A stretch of DNA of 64,000 nucleotides from Acanthosepion pharaonis (lineage: Eukaryota; Mollusca; Cephalopoda; Sepiida; Sepiidae). The stretch is from positions 2,853,001 through 2,917,000 of the forward strand of contig CAHIKZ030001202.1 in the NCBI GenBank assembly GCA_903632075.3, read 5' to 3'. Positions 1 through 13,295 of this stretch are shown piece after piece. The position numbers and the translations under genes are program-made. Within the stretch, counting starts at the first letter, position 1. The number at the start of each line of letters is the position of its first letter. The notes under the pieces were generated by a model. That model was not told the origin of the DNA. It did no database searches and saw only the letters and a list, made by a program, of their open reading frames with translations.

Positions 1-230
1 GAAAGAGTAAGAGAAAAGAAGAAGGATAAATAAAGATAGAAAAATTCAGAAGAGGAGGAGGAAGAAAGGCGGACAAAATGAAAAAATTAGAAAAAGAAAA
101 ATTAGAATAAGAAAAAAAAATTAGAATAAGAAAAAGAGGAAAAAGAAAGATTGAAGAAAAAGAAGGACAAGTAAAAAGGAAAAATTAAAAAAAAAAAGGA
201 ATGAAAAGACGAAGCATATAACTCTAAACT
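1..230. repeat. purine-rich low-complexity tract
   Basis: The + strand is almost entirely A and G (runs such as AAGAAGAAGG, GAGGAGGAGG, AAAAATTAGAATAAG). Several short motifs recur, including GAAAAATTAGAATAAGAAAA about twice near 95-135. No coding sense is visible. It is probably decayed microsatellite DNA, possibly the (GAA)n-type tail of a retroelement lying outside the window. Confidence 0.8.
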
Positions 231-915
231 CCACTAGGGCTGGACATTTCTTATGACCCATCAGATTGTCTTTGTGCTATTCTAGGGTATGCCGCAGGTG
301 AATGGGGTTTACTTGGCGGCACCCTGATCCTCTCCAACTAACAATACGACAGGTTGTACCATATTACATGGTACCATCTGCGAATAACGATCACTGACTT
401 GATTGATCTCTTATCGACGCACAAGATGGAGATTGCCTTTACAAAAGGCTTTTTGACAGAGTCCAGTGCCCACAGATCTGGCTGATACTACCCTCTGACC
501 CTGGATAAAAAATAAATAAATAAGATGTAACCGTCGTACATAGAAGTAGAATTGTGTCTTACATTTTGGTCAGAAGACGTGATTGAATGCAACTCAGAGA
601 AACTTGGAATTGGACAGATATTACTATCCTCTATATGTATGAATGTCATTTTTCTACCTCAGATCAAACTAGCAAAATCATTTGTTATTACTTTCGGCCA
701 AAAAGCGTAACCGTACCTAGTTGCGAACGGCTGGGGATTAGGATCTTCTCTGTTAATTTGTGGAATCGTGGATTCCACCCTTTTTACGTGCGCGCGCGGA
801 TTGCACCCCTTCATGTCACGTTCAGCTAGACATAGCAGTAAACAGCCCCTTTTTGGCTGTCGTGAGGAAGGTTGCTGGCTAGCTGCTTCTGGTTCCAGCT
901 TGGACAGGATTTGAA
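231..915. other. unassigned stretch, no gene recognised
   Basis: Base composition is more balanced than in the flanks. An open stretch of 38 codons without a start (228-341, + strand) and two overlapping open frames at 587-829 (+) and 659-961 (-) exist. None shows a domain or motif I recognise. A small inverted repeat GTACCAT/ATGGTAC sits near 357-376. This could be an unrecognised repeat or an exon fragment; I see nothing decisive. Confidence 0.5.
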
Positions 916-941
916 TTTTTCCCGCGCATTTTCTGACGTCA
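916..941. promoter_or_regulatory. CpG-rich patch with E2F-like and CRE-like sites
   Basis: TTTTTCCCGCGC at 916-927 resembles an E2F site, and a perfect CRE palindrome TGACGTCA lies at 934-941. A CG-rich run (GTGCGCGCGCGGA) lies just upstream near 788. Two more E2F-like strings occur downstream: TTTCCCGCC at 1503-1511 and TTTTGGCGCGGAA at 1532-1544. CpG is otherwise scarce in this flank. The clustering suggests an old promoter, of a host gene or a retroelement, but no transcribed unit can be named and no TATA box is seen. Confidence 0.25.
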
Positions 942-1087
942 CAGACGAACAGCGTTTTCAAGTTAGTTGCGGCCTGATTTTCAAGCTAGAAGGTCAACTC
1001 ATTTATTCCGTGCCCCTAACCCATACGCGGGCCGGAATATCTTACTCTTAACTAACCAAAACTTCAACATGTCGATATCACACTTTT

Positions 1088-1312
1088 CCAAGACTTATCC
1101 TCGTCTTGATGCGAACAGCATGTTGAACCTTTCTCCATTTTCAGCTAGAAAATGTAGAGACTACGACACTGTCGTCAATATATTTTTCCAAGACCAACTC
1201 TTCGTCTTGATGCGAACAACTTTCGAACTTTCCTCTGTTCACTACCAGAGTTCTACAACACGGTCGCCCTCGCGCCTTTCCAAGACTAATTTCCTCGTCT
1301 TGATGCGAACAA
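1088..1312 (+). repeat. three direct copies of a small hairpin-bearing repeat
   Basis: The string CAAGAC, then 8-10 nt, then GTCTTGATGCGAACA occurs at 1089, 1189 and 1281. CAAGAC and GTCTTG are inverted complements, so every copy can form a 6-bp hairpin with a pyrimidine-rich loop ending in CTC or CTT. Spacing is about 100 and 92 bp, and the DNA between copies is only weakly similar. Repeated protein-binding or LTR-type regulatory blocks are possible; the function is unknown. Confidence 0.55.
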
Positions 1313-1379
1313 CTCAATTTTCCTTCACTAAAGATTGTTGAACTTTTCATACACCTTTGAAACTCCTAACCATTACGAA

Positions 1380-2220
1380 CCAGTTCCCAAAAAGATAACA
1401 TTACACACACATTATTAAACCTCGCAGTGAGTACTTTTCCTATTTGTGTACGCATACACGTACAAAAAACATTTTTTCCAAAACTTTCTTTCTGATGAAA
1501 CGTTTCCCGCCTTAGCTATCTTGGTTTTCTGTTTTGGCGCGGAACCTTAATATTCTAATGGTCTCTACATATTACTAACTGCCTACAGGCTAAAAACAGA
1601 CCTTACCTTTTCTGATTGTCTCCACTATTGAGACAAGTTTATTTGTTATTAAAATAAAATTTCATATATGTTTTCAACCAGACTCGTTTTGTCGTTTCCT
1701 CCTGTCTATCTACATTGTATTATTTTTATGCACTTGTTGAATGACCCCTTTTCCTCACTAAGATCACTCATTTAATATTTTTACTTTGTTTGTGGATTCG
1801 GTAGTCATAAGTAGTGTCTGGCACAAGGCCACCTTTTAATAAACCAGCACTGCATGCTACCGGGCCCGCAACAAATTCACCCCAAAATAAAATCAGACCA
1901 AATTATCCCAGAGCGAGGACCTTCCATTACACGTTGGGCTGACCTTCGCGATCACCTCAAATGTAGGCGTCTCGGGTGCGCTATATCTAAGTGTGGGGTC
2001 TACGTTCGCACTCATCCCGATAAATACATCAAAAATAGATTTTTTTATTTAATTGTAAAAAATTCCTTGCAAATGCATCGAATGTCATCTGCACTTATGA
2101 AATGTGAAGAACTCCCTGATTTTTGGTCATTTTTCATTCTGAGAGTTGGAATGGTTGCAAGGCAAGCTAAACAAATTTTGATTTAAAATTTATAATTTCA
2201 AAGAGTGCCTAAAATTTACT
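1380..2220. other. unassigned AT-rich flank
   Basis: No recognisable gene. An open frame of 110 codons at 1854-2186 (+) has no family resemblance I can name, and its second half is compositionally ordinary AT-rich sequence. A possible poly(A) signal TTTTAATAAACC lies near 1836. The stretch may belong to an old LTR-type or other element, but no terminal repeats were found. Confidence 0.45.
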
Positions 2221-2310
2221 AAAATAACAAAACAAAAAAAAAAAAAAAACCCAAAAAACCCCCAAAAAACAAAAAACAAAAAAAAAACAAAAACAAAAAA
2301 ACAAACAATG
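2221..2310 (+). repeat. A-rich (A/C) low-complexity tract
   Basis: Runs of A interrupted by C or CC (AAAAAACCCCCAAAAAACAA type). It could be a degenerate poly(A) tail or a simple repeat. The following sequence to 2,628 is AT-rich with no feature I recognise. Confidence 0.7.
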
Positions 2311-3157
2311 ATCTTAAAATTTATAATTTCTTGGGGTGAATTAATATTTAAGATAAGTAACTTTACATTATTTGGAGTGAATTAACAGAAAAGTTCCGGG
2401 GATTGGGCTAAAACTGGTTTTTAATACTAGGCAAAAAGTAAAAAGTATAATGTTTGTGCATACAAAGATGAAGAATAATAGTATAGATTTTGACCAGAAA
2501 GCCTACTTGATACGAAATCAAAGCAACTGCTACTACATTCTGATCTTATGTAGAGTTAAACATTGAAGTCTCATTGAAAAAAGAAAAAAATCTTATAACC
2601 TAATTCGAAATAGAAACTTGATGGTCGCTCAGTATCTGTCTATATTTCTGAGATGAGATATTATGCACATTATTTACATTATTCAGACTATTGTCCTCAT
2701 CTTTGTCACCATATTTATTACAACGTTTCGGCCTTTCAGTATCTGTCTATATTTCTGAGATGAGGTATTATGCACATTATTTACATTATTCGGACTATTG
2801 TCCTCATCTTTGTCGCCATATTTATTACAACGTTTCGGCCTTTCAGTAACTGTCTATATTTCTGACATGAGATATTATGCACATTATTTACATTATTCGG
2901 ACTATTGTCCTCATCTTTGTCGCCATATTTATTACAACGTTTCGGCCTTTCAGTATCTGTCTATATTTCTGAGATGAGATATTATGCACATTATTTACAT
3001 TATTCAGACTATTGTCCTCATCTTTGTCACCATATTTATTACAACGTTTCGGCCTTTCAGTATCTGTCTATATTTCTGAGATGAGATATTATGCACATTA
3101 TTTACATTATTCGGACTATTGTCCTCATCTTTGTCGCCATATTTATTATAACGTTTC

Positions 3158-4763
3158 GGCCCTTCAGTATCTGTCTATATTCCTGAGATGAGGTATTATG
3201 CACATTATTTACATTATTCGGACTATTGTCCTCATCTTTGTCACCATATTTATTACAACGTTTCGGCCTTTCAGTATCTGTCTATATTTCTGAGATGAGA
3301 TATTATGCACATTATTTACATTATTCGGACTATTGTCCTCATCTTTGTCGCCATATTTATTATAACGTTTCGGCCTTTCAGTATCTGTCTATATTTCTGA
3401 GATGAGGTATTATGCACATTATTTACATTATTCAGACTATTGTCCTCATCTTTGTCGCCATATTTATTACAACGTTTCGGCCTTTCAGTATCTGTCTATA
3501 TTTCTGAGATGAGGTATTATGCACATTATTTACATTATTCGGACTATTGTCCTCATCTTTGTCGCCATATTTATTACAACGTTTCGGCCTTTCAGTATCT
3601 GTCTATATTTCTGAGATGAGATATTATGCACATTATTTACATTATTCGGACTATTGTCCTCATCTTTGTCGCCATATTTATTATAACGTTTCGGCCATTC
3701 AGTATCTGTCTATATTCCTGAGATGAGGTATTATGCACATTATTTACATTATTCGGACTATTGTCCTCATCTTTGTCACCATATTTATTACAACGTTTCG
3801 GCCTTTCAGTATCTGTCTATATTTCTGAGATGAGATATTATGCACATTATTTACATTATTCGGACTATTGTCCTCATCTTTGTCGCCATATTTATTATAA
3901 CGTTTCGGCCTTTCAGTATCTGTCTATATTTCCTGAGATGAGGTATTATGCACATTATTTACATTATTCAGACTATTGTCCTCATCTTTGTCACCATATT
4001 TATTACAACGTTTCGGCCTTTCAGTATCTGTCTATATTTCTGAGATGAGGTATTATGCACATTATTTACATTATTCGGACTATTGTCCTCATCTTTGTCG
4101 CCATATTTATTACAACGTTTCGGCCTTTCAGTATCTGTCTATATTTCTGACATGAGATATTATGCACATTATTTACATTATTCGGACTATTGTCCTCATC
4201 TTTGTCACCATATTTATTATAACGTTTCGGCCATTCAGTATCTGTCTATATTCCTGAGATGAGGTATTATGCACATTATTTACATTATTCGGACTATTGT
4301 CCTCATCTTTGTCACCATATTTATTACAACGTTTCGGCCTTTCAGTATCTGTCTATATTTCTGAGATGAGATATTATGCACATTATTTACATTATTCGGA
4401 CTATTGTCCTCATCTTTGTCGCCATATTTATTATAACGTTTCGGCCTTTCAGTATCTGTCTATATTCCTGAGATGAGGTATTATGCACATTATTTACATT
4501 ATTCAGACTATTGTCCTCATCTTTGTCACCATATTTATTACAACGTTTCGGCCTTTCAGTATCTGTCTATATTTCTGAGATGAGGTATTATGCACATTAT
4601 TTACATTATTCGGACTATTGTCCTCATCTTTGTCGCCATATTTATTACAACGTTTCGGCCTTTCAGTATCTGTCTATATTTCTGAGATGAGATATTATGC
4701 ACATTATTTACATTATTCGGACTATTGTCCTCATCTTTGTCACCATATTTATTATAACGTTTC
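3158..4763 (-). repeat. 535-bp higher-order repeat (5 monomers), three clean copies
   Basis: The rare variants GGCCCTT or GGCCATT followed by TATTCCTGAG recur at 3158, 3693, 4229 and 4764, i.e. every 535 bp (one 536 because of an extra C at 3,932). Across copies 1-3 the five monomers carry nearly the same ordered states: GGT/CGGAC/TCACC, GAT/CGGAC/TCGCC with ATAACG, GGT/CAGAC, GGT/CGGAC/TCGCC, and GAT with ATAACG. The unit starting at 4764 begins the pattern and then departs from it, as expected after unequal exchange. Confidence 0.8.
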
Positions 4764-7700
4764 GGCCATTCAGTATCTGTCTATATTCCTGAGATGAGGT
4801 ATTATGCACATTATTTACATTATTCAGACTATTGTCCTCATCTTTGTCACCATATTTATTACAACGTTTCGGCCTTTTCAGTATCTGTCTATATTTCTGA
4901 GATGAGATATTATGCACATTATTTACATTATTCGGACTATTGTCCTCATCTTTGTCGCCATATTTATTACAACGTTTCGGCCTTTCAGTATCTGTCTATA
5001 TTTCTGAGATGAGATATTATGCACATTATTTACATTATTCGGACTATTGTCCTCATCTTTGTCACCATATTTATTATAACGTTTCGGCCTTTCAGTATCT
5101 GTCTATATTTCTGAGATGAGGTATTATGTACATTATTTACATTATTCGGACTATTGTCCTCATCTTTGTCACCATATTTATTATAACGTTTCGGCCTTTC
5201 AGTATCTGTCTATATTTCTGAGATGAGATATTATGCACATTATTTACATTATTCGGACTATTGTCCTCATCTTTGTCGCCATATTTATTATAACGTTTCG
5301 GCCTTTCAGTATCTGTCTATATTTCTGAGATGAGGTATTATGCACATTATTTACATTATTCAGACTATTGTCCTCATCTTTGTCGCCATATTTATTACAA
5401 CGTTTGGCCTTTCAGTATCTGTCTATATTTCTGAGATGAGGTATTATGCCTTTCACATTTTATTTACATTATTCGGACTATTGTCCTCATCTTTGTCGCC
5501 ATATTTATTACAACGTTTCGGCCTTTCAGTATCTGTCTATATTTCTGAGATGAGGTATTATGCACATTATTTACATTATTCGGACTATTGTCCTCATCTT
5601 TGTCACCATATTTATTATAACGTTTCGGCCTTTCAGTATCTGTCTATATTTCTGAGATGAGATATTATGCACATTATTTACATTATTCAGGACTATTGTC
5701 CTCATCTTTGTCGCCATATTTATTACAACGTTTCGGCCTTTTTCAGTATCTGTCTATATTTCTGAGATGAGGTATTATGCACATTATTTACATTATTCGG
5801 ACTATTGTCCTCATCTTTGTCGCCATATTTATTACAACGTTTCGGCCTTTCAGTATCTGTCTATATTTCTGAGATGAGGTATTATGCACATTATTTACAT
5901 TATTCGGACTATTGTCCTCATCTTTGTCGCCATATTTATTACAACGTTTCGGCCTTTTCAGTATCTGTCTATATTTCTGAGATGAGGTATTATACATTAT
6001 TTACATTATTCGGACTATTGTCCTCATCTTTGTCGCCATATTTATTACAATGTTTCGGCCTTTCAGTATCTGTCTATATTTCTGAGATGAGGTATTATGC
6101 ACATTATTTACATTATTCAGACTATTGTCCTCATCTTTGTCACCATATTTATTACAACGTTTCGGCCTTTCAGTATCTGTCTATATTTCTGAGATGAGGT
6201 ATTATGTACATTATTTACATTATTCAGACTATTGTCCTCATCTTTGTCGCCATATTTATTACAACGTTTCGGCCTTTCAGTATCTGTCTATATTTCTGAG
6301 ATGAGGTATTATGCACATTATTTACATTATTCAGACTATTGTCCTCATCTTTGTCGCCATATTTATTACAACGTTTCGGCCTTTCAGTATCTGTCTATAT
6401 TTCTGAGATGAGGTATTATGTACATTATTTACATTATTCGGACTATTGTCCTCATCTTTGTCGCCATATTTATTACAACGTTTCGGCCTTTCAGTATCTG
6501 TCTATATTTCTGAGATGAGGTATTATGCACATTATTTACATTATTCGGACTATTGTCCTCATCTTTGTCGCCATATTTATTACAACGTTTCGGCCTTTCA
6601 GTATCTGTCTATATTTCTGAGATGAGGTATTATGCACATTATTTACATTATTCGGACTATTGTCCTCATCTTTGTCGCCATATTTATTACAACGTTTCGG
6701 CCTTTCAGTATCTGTCTATATTTCTGAGATGAGGTATTATGCACATTATTTACATTATTCGGACTATTGTCCTCATCTTTGTCGCCATATTTATTACAAC
6801 GTTTCGGCCTTTCAGTATCTGTCTATATTTCTGAGATGAGGTATTATGCACATTATTTACATTATTCAGACTATTGTCCTCATCTTTGTCACCATATTTA
6901 TTATAACGTTTCGGCCTTTCAGTATCTGTCTATATTTCTGAGATGAGATATTATGCACATTATTTACATTATTCAGACTATTGTCCTCATCTTTGTCGCC
7001 ATATTTATTACAACGTTTCGGCCTTTCAGTATCTGTCTATATTTCTGAGATGAGGTATTATGCACATTATTTACATTATTCAGACTATTGTCCTCATCTT
7101 TGTCGCCATATTTATTACAACGTTTCGGCCTTTCAGTATCTGTCTATATTTCTGAGATGATTATTATGCACATTATTTACATTATTCGGACTATTGTCCT
7201 CATCTTTGTCGCCATATTTATTACAACGTTTCGGCCTTTCAGTATCTGTCTATATTTCTGAGATGAGAATTATTATGCACATTATTTACATTATTAGGAC
7301 TATTGTCCTCATCTTTGTCGCCATATTTATTACAACGTTTCGGCCTTTCAGTATCTGTCTATATTTCTGAGATGAGCTATTATGCACATTATTTACATTA
7401 TTAGGACTATTGTCCTCATCTTTGTCGCCATATTTATTACAACGTTTCGGCCTTTCAGTATCTGTCTATATTTCTGAGATGAGGTATTATGCACATTATT
7501 TACATTATTAGGACTATTGTCCTCATCTTTGTCGCCATATTTATTACAACGTTTCGGCCTTTCAGTATCTGTCTATATTTCTGAGATGAGATATTATGCA
7601 CATTATTTACATTATTCGGACTATTGTCCTCATCTTTGTCGCCATATTTATTACAACGTTTCGGCCTTTCAGTATCTGTCTATATTTCTGAGATGAGGTA

Positions 7701-9559
7701 TTATATACATTATTTACATTATTCGGACTATTGTCCTCATCTTTAATGCCATATTTATTACAACGTTTCGGCCTTTCAGTATCTGTCTATATTTCTGAGA
7801 TGAGATATTATGCACATTATTTACATTATTCGGACTATTGTCCTCATCTTTGTCACCATATTTATTATAACGTTTCGGCCTTTCAGTATCTGTCTATATT
7901 TCTCAGATGAGGTATTATGTACACTATTTACATTATTCAGACTATTGTCCTCATCTTTGTCGCCATATTTATTATAACGTTTCGGCCTTTCAGTATCTGT
8001 CTATATTTCTGAGATGAGATATTATGCACATTATTTACATTATTCGGACTATTGTCCTCATCTTTGTCACCATATTTATTATAACGTTTCGGCCTTTCAG
8101 TATCTGTCTATATTTCTGAGATTAGGTATTATGTACATTATTTACATTATTCGGACTATTGTCCTCATCTTTGTCGCCATATTTATTATAACGTTTCGGC
8201 CTTTCAGTATCTGTCTATATTTCTGAGATTAGACATTATGTACATTATTCACATTATTCGGACTATTGTCCTCATCTTTGTCGCCATATTTATTACAACG
8301 TTTCGGCCTTTCAGTATCTGTCTATATTTCTGAGATGAGGTATTATGCACATTATTTACATTATTCGGACTATTGTCCTCATCTTTGTCACCATATTTAT
8401 TATAACGTTTCGGCCTTTCAGTATCTGTCTATATTTCTGAGATGATATTATGTACATTATTTACATTATTCGGACTATTGTCCTCATCTTTGTCACCATA
8501 TTTATTATAACGTTTCGGCCTTTCAGTATCTGTCTATATTTCTGAGATGAGATATTATGCACATTATTTACATTATTCGGACTATTGTCCTCATCTTTGT
8601 CGCCATATTTATTATAACGTTTCGGCCTTTCAGTATCTGTCTATATTTCTGAGATGAGATATTATGCACATTATTTACATTATTCGGACTATTGTCCTCA
8701 TCTTTGTCGCCATATTTATTACAACGTTTCGGCCTTTCAGTATCTGTCTATATTTCTGAGATGAGGTATTATTATTATTATTTACATTATTCGACTATTG
8801 TCCTCATCTTTGTCACCATATTTATTACAACGTTTCGGCCTTTCAGTATCTGTCTATATTTCTGAGATGAGATATTATGTACATTATTTACATTATTCGG
8901 ACTATTGTCCTCATCTTTGTCGCCATATTTATTACAACGTTTCGGCCTTTCAGTATCTGTCTATATTTCTGAGATGAGGTATTATGCATTATTTTTCATT
9001 ATTCGGACTATTGTCCTCATCTTTGTCACCATATTTATTACAACGTTTCGGCCTTTCAGTATCTGTCTATATTTCTGAGATGAGATATTATACACTATTT
9101 ACATTATTCGGACTATTGTCCTCATCTTTGTCGCCATATTTATTACAACGTTTCGGCCTTTCAGTATCTGTCTATATTTCTGAGATGAGATATTATGCAT
9201 TATTTACATTATTCGGACTATTGTCCTCATCTTTGTCGCCATATTTATTACAACGTTTCGGCCTTTCAGTATCTGTCTATATTTCTGAGATGAGATATTA
9301 TGTACACTATTTACATTATTCGGACTATTGTCCTCATCTTTGTCGCCATATTTATTACAACGTTTCGGCCTTTTCAGTATCTGTCTATATTTCTGAGATG
9401 AGATATTATGCACATTATTTACATTATTCGGACTATTGTCCTCATCTTTGTCGCCATATTTATTACAACGTTTCGGCCTTTCAGTATCTGTCTATATTTC
9501 TGAGATGAGATATTATGTACACTATTTACATTATTCGGACTATTGTCCTCATCTTTGTC

Positions 9560-10745
9560 GCCATATATTTATTACAACAACGTTTCAGTATCCTATATTT
9601 CTGAGATGTATATTATGCAACGTTTATTTATTATTTCTGTACCCTCATCTTTCTTTGTCGCCATATTTATATACAACGTTTCGGCCTTTCAGTATATTTA
9701 TTTTTGAGATGAGATATTATGCACATTATTTCATTATTCGGACTATTGTCATCTTTGTCGCCATATTTATTACAACGTTTCGGCCTTTCAGTATCTGTCT
9801 ATATTTCTGAGATGAGTATTATGCACATTATTTACATTATTCGGACTATTGTCCTCATCTTTGTCGCCATATTTATTACAACGTTTCGGCCTTTCAGTAT
9901 CTGTCTATATTTCTGAGATGAGATATTATACACATTATTTACATTATTCGGACTATTGTCCTCATCTTTGTCGCCATATTTATTACAACGTTTCGGCCTT
10001 TCAGTATCTGTCTATATTTCTGAGATGAGATATTATGCACATTATTTACATTATTCGGACTATTGTCCTCATCTTTGTCGCCATATTTATTACAACGTTT
10101 CGGCCTTTCAGTATCTGTCTATATTTCTGAGATGAGATATTATGCACATTATTTACATTATTGGACTATTGTCCTCATCTTTGTCGCCATATTTATTACA
10201 ACGTTTCGGCCTTTCAGTATCTGTCTATATTTCTGAGATGAGAGTCCCTCATCTTTGTCGCCATATTTATTATAACGTTTCGGCCTTTCAGTGAATCTGT
10301 CTATATTTCTGAGATGAGATATTATGCACATTATTTACATTATTCGACTATTAGTCCTCATCTCTTGCACGTGCTACATTTATTACAACGTTTCGGCCTT
10401 CTAGCATCTTTTGGTCTATATTTCTGAGATGAGATATTATGTACATTATTTACATTATTCGGACTATTGTCCCTATCTTTGTCGCCATATTTATTATAAC
10501 GTTTTGGCCTTTGCAGTATCTGTCTACTTCGAGATGAGATATTATGCACATTATTTACATTATTCAGACTTGTCCTCATCTTTGTCGCCACATTATTGGC
10601 AACGTTTTGGCCTTTCAGTATCTACAATTCATATTTCTGAGATGAGATATTATGCACACATTTACATTATTCGGACTATTGTCCCCATCTTTGTCGCTTA
10701 CATTTATTACAACGTTTCGGCCTTCAGCATCTGGTCTATATTCTT
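9560..10745 (-). repeat. disrupted satellite segment
   Basis: Monomers here carry many substitutions and indels. One near 9,563-9,720 has lost part of its core (CAACAACGTTTCAGTATCC). A monomer at 10,235-10,260 is truncated so that GAGATGAGAG joins CCCTCATC. Several units at 10,270-10,740 are divergent. The flanking monomers are much cleaner. This block also marks the change from the GCAC-type monomers on the left to the GTAC-type monomers on the right. Confidence 0.7.
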
Positions 10746-13295
10746 GAGATGAGATATTATGTACACTATTTACATTATTCGGACTATTGTCCTCATCTTT
10801 GTCGCCATATTTATTACAACGTTTCGGCCTTTCAGTATCTGTCTATATTTCTGAGATGAGGTATTATGTACACTATTTACATTATTCGGACTATTGTCCT
10901 CATCTTTGTCGCCATATTTATTACAACGTTTCGGCCTTTCAGTATCTGTCTATATTTCTGAGATGAGGTATTATGTACACTATTTACATTATTCGGACTA
11001 TTGTCCTCATCTTTGTCGCCATATTTATTACAACGTTTCGGCCCTTTCAGTATCTGTCTATATTTTGAGATGAGGTATTATGTACACTTTTATTTACATT
11101 ATTCGGACTATTGTCCCTCATATTTTGTTGCCATATTTATTACAACGTTTCGGCCTTTCAGTATCTGTCTATATTTCTGAGATGAGGTATTATGTACACT
11201 ATTTACATTATTCGGACTATTGTCCTCATCTTTGTCGCCATATTTATTACAACGTTTCGGCCTTTCAGTATCTGTCTATATTTCTGAGATGAGGTATTAT
11301 GTACACTATTTACATTATTCGGACTATTGTCCTCATCTTTGTCGCCATATTTATTACAACGTTTCGGCCTTTCAGTATCTGTCTATATTTCTGAGATGAG
11401 GTATTATGTACACTATTTACATTATTCGGACTATTGTCCTCATCTTTGTCGCCATATTTATTACAACGTTTCGGCCTTTCAGTATCTGTCTATATTTCTG
11501 AGATGAGGTATTATGTACACTATTTACATTATTCGGACTATTGTCCTCATCTTTGTCGCCATATTTATTACAACGTTTCGGCCTTTCAGTATCTGTCTAT
11601 ATTTCTGAGATGAGGTATTATGTACACTATTTACATTATTCGGACTATTGTCCTCATCTTTGTCGCCATATTTATTACAACGTTTCGGCCTTTCAGTATC
11701 TGTCTATATTTCTGAGATGAGGTATTATGTACACTATTTACATTATTCGGACTATTGTCCTCATCTTTGTCGCCATATTTATTACAACGTTTCGGCCTTT
11801 CAGTATCTGTCTATATTTCTGAGATGAGGTATTATGTACACTATTTACATTATTCGGACTATTGTCCTCATCTTTGTCGCCATATTTATTACAACGTTTC
11901 GGCCTTTCAGTATCTGTCTATATTTCTGAGATGAGGTATTATGTACACTATTTACATTATTCGGACTATTGTCCTCATCTTTGTCGCCATATTTATTACA
12001 ACGTTTCGGCCTTTCAGTATCTGTCTATATTTCTGAGATGAGGTATTATGTACACTATTTACATTATTCGGACTATTGTCCTCATCTTTGTCGCCATATT
12101 TATTACAACGTTTCGGCCTTTCAGTATCTGTCTATATTTCTGAGATGAGGTATTATGTACACTATTTACATTATTCGGACTATTGTCCTCATCTTTGTCG
12201 CCATATTTATTACAACGTTTCGGCCTTTCAGTATCTGTCTATATTTCTGAGATGAGGTATTATGTACACTATTTACATTATTCGGACTATTGTCCTCATC
12301 TTTGTCGCCATATTTATTACAACGTTTCGGCCTTTCAGTATCTGTCTATATTTCTGAGATGAGGTATTATGTACAATTATTTACATTATTCGGACTATTG
12401 TCCTCATCTTTGTCGCCATATTTATTACAACGTTTCGGCCTTTCAGTATCTGTCTATATTTCTGAGATGAGGTATTATGTACACTATTTACATTATTCGA
12501 ACTATTGTCCTCATCTTTGTCGCCATATTTATTACAACGTTTCGGCCTTTCAGTATCTGTCTATATTTCTGAGATGAGGTATTATGTACACTATTTACAT
12601 TATTCGGACTATTGTCCTCATCTTTGTCGCCATATTTATTACAACGTTTCGGCCTTTCAGTATCTGTCTATATTTCTGAGATGAGGTATTATGTACACTA
12701 TTTACATTATTCGGACTATTGTCCTCATCTTTGTCGCCATATTTATTACAACGTTTCGGCCTTTCAGTATCTGTCTATATTTCTGAGATGAGGTATTATG
12801 TACATTATTTACATTATTCGGACTATTGTCCTCATCTTTGTCGCCATATTTATTACAACGTTTCGGCCTTTCAGTATCTGTCTATATTTCTGAGATGAGG
12901 TATATTATGTACACTATTTACATTATTCGGACTATTGTCCTCATCTTTGTCGCCATATTTATTACAACGTTTCGGCCTTTCAGTATCTGTCTATATTTCT
13001 GAGATGAGGTATTATGTACACTATTTACATTATTCGGACTATTGTCCCTCATCTTTTGTCGCCATATTTATTACAACGTTTCGGCCTTTCAGTATCTGTC
13101 TATATTTCTGAGATGAGGTATTATGTACATTATTTACATTATTCGGACTATTGTCCTCATCTTTGTCGCCATATTTATTACAACGTTTCGGCCTTTCAGT
13201 ATCTGTCTATATTTCTGAGATGAGGTATTATGTACATTATTTACATTATTCGGACTATTGTCCTCATCTTTGTCGCCATATTTATTATAACGTTT
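10746..13295 (-). repeat. homogeneous satellite block
   Basis: About 24 monomers almost all identical, with the GGT, GTACACTA, CGGAC, CCTCATC, TCGCC and ACAACG states. Such uniformity implies recent local amplification or gene conversion, or assembly smoothing of similar copies. Confidence 0.8.

Noticed and set aside
659..961. 100-residue - strand open frame as a gene
   Set aside because: No recognisable domain. It overlaps a CpG-rich promoter-like patch and an opposing open frame, and lacks any supporting signal.
1854..2186. 110-residue + strand open frame as a gene
   Set aside because: No family resemblance, AT-rich second half and no promoter or splice context. It remains unassigned.
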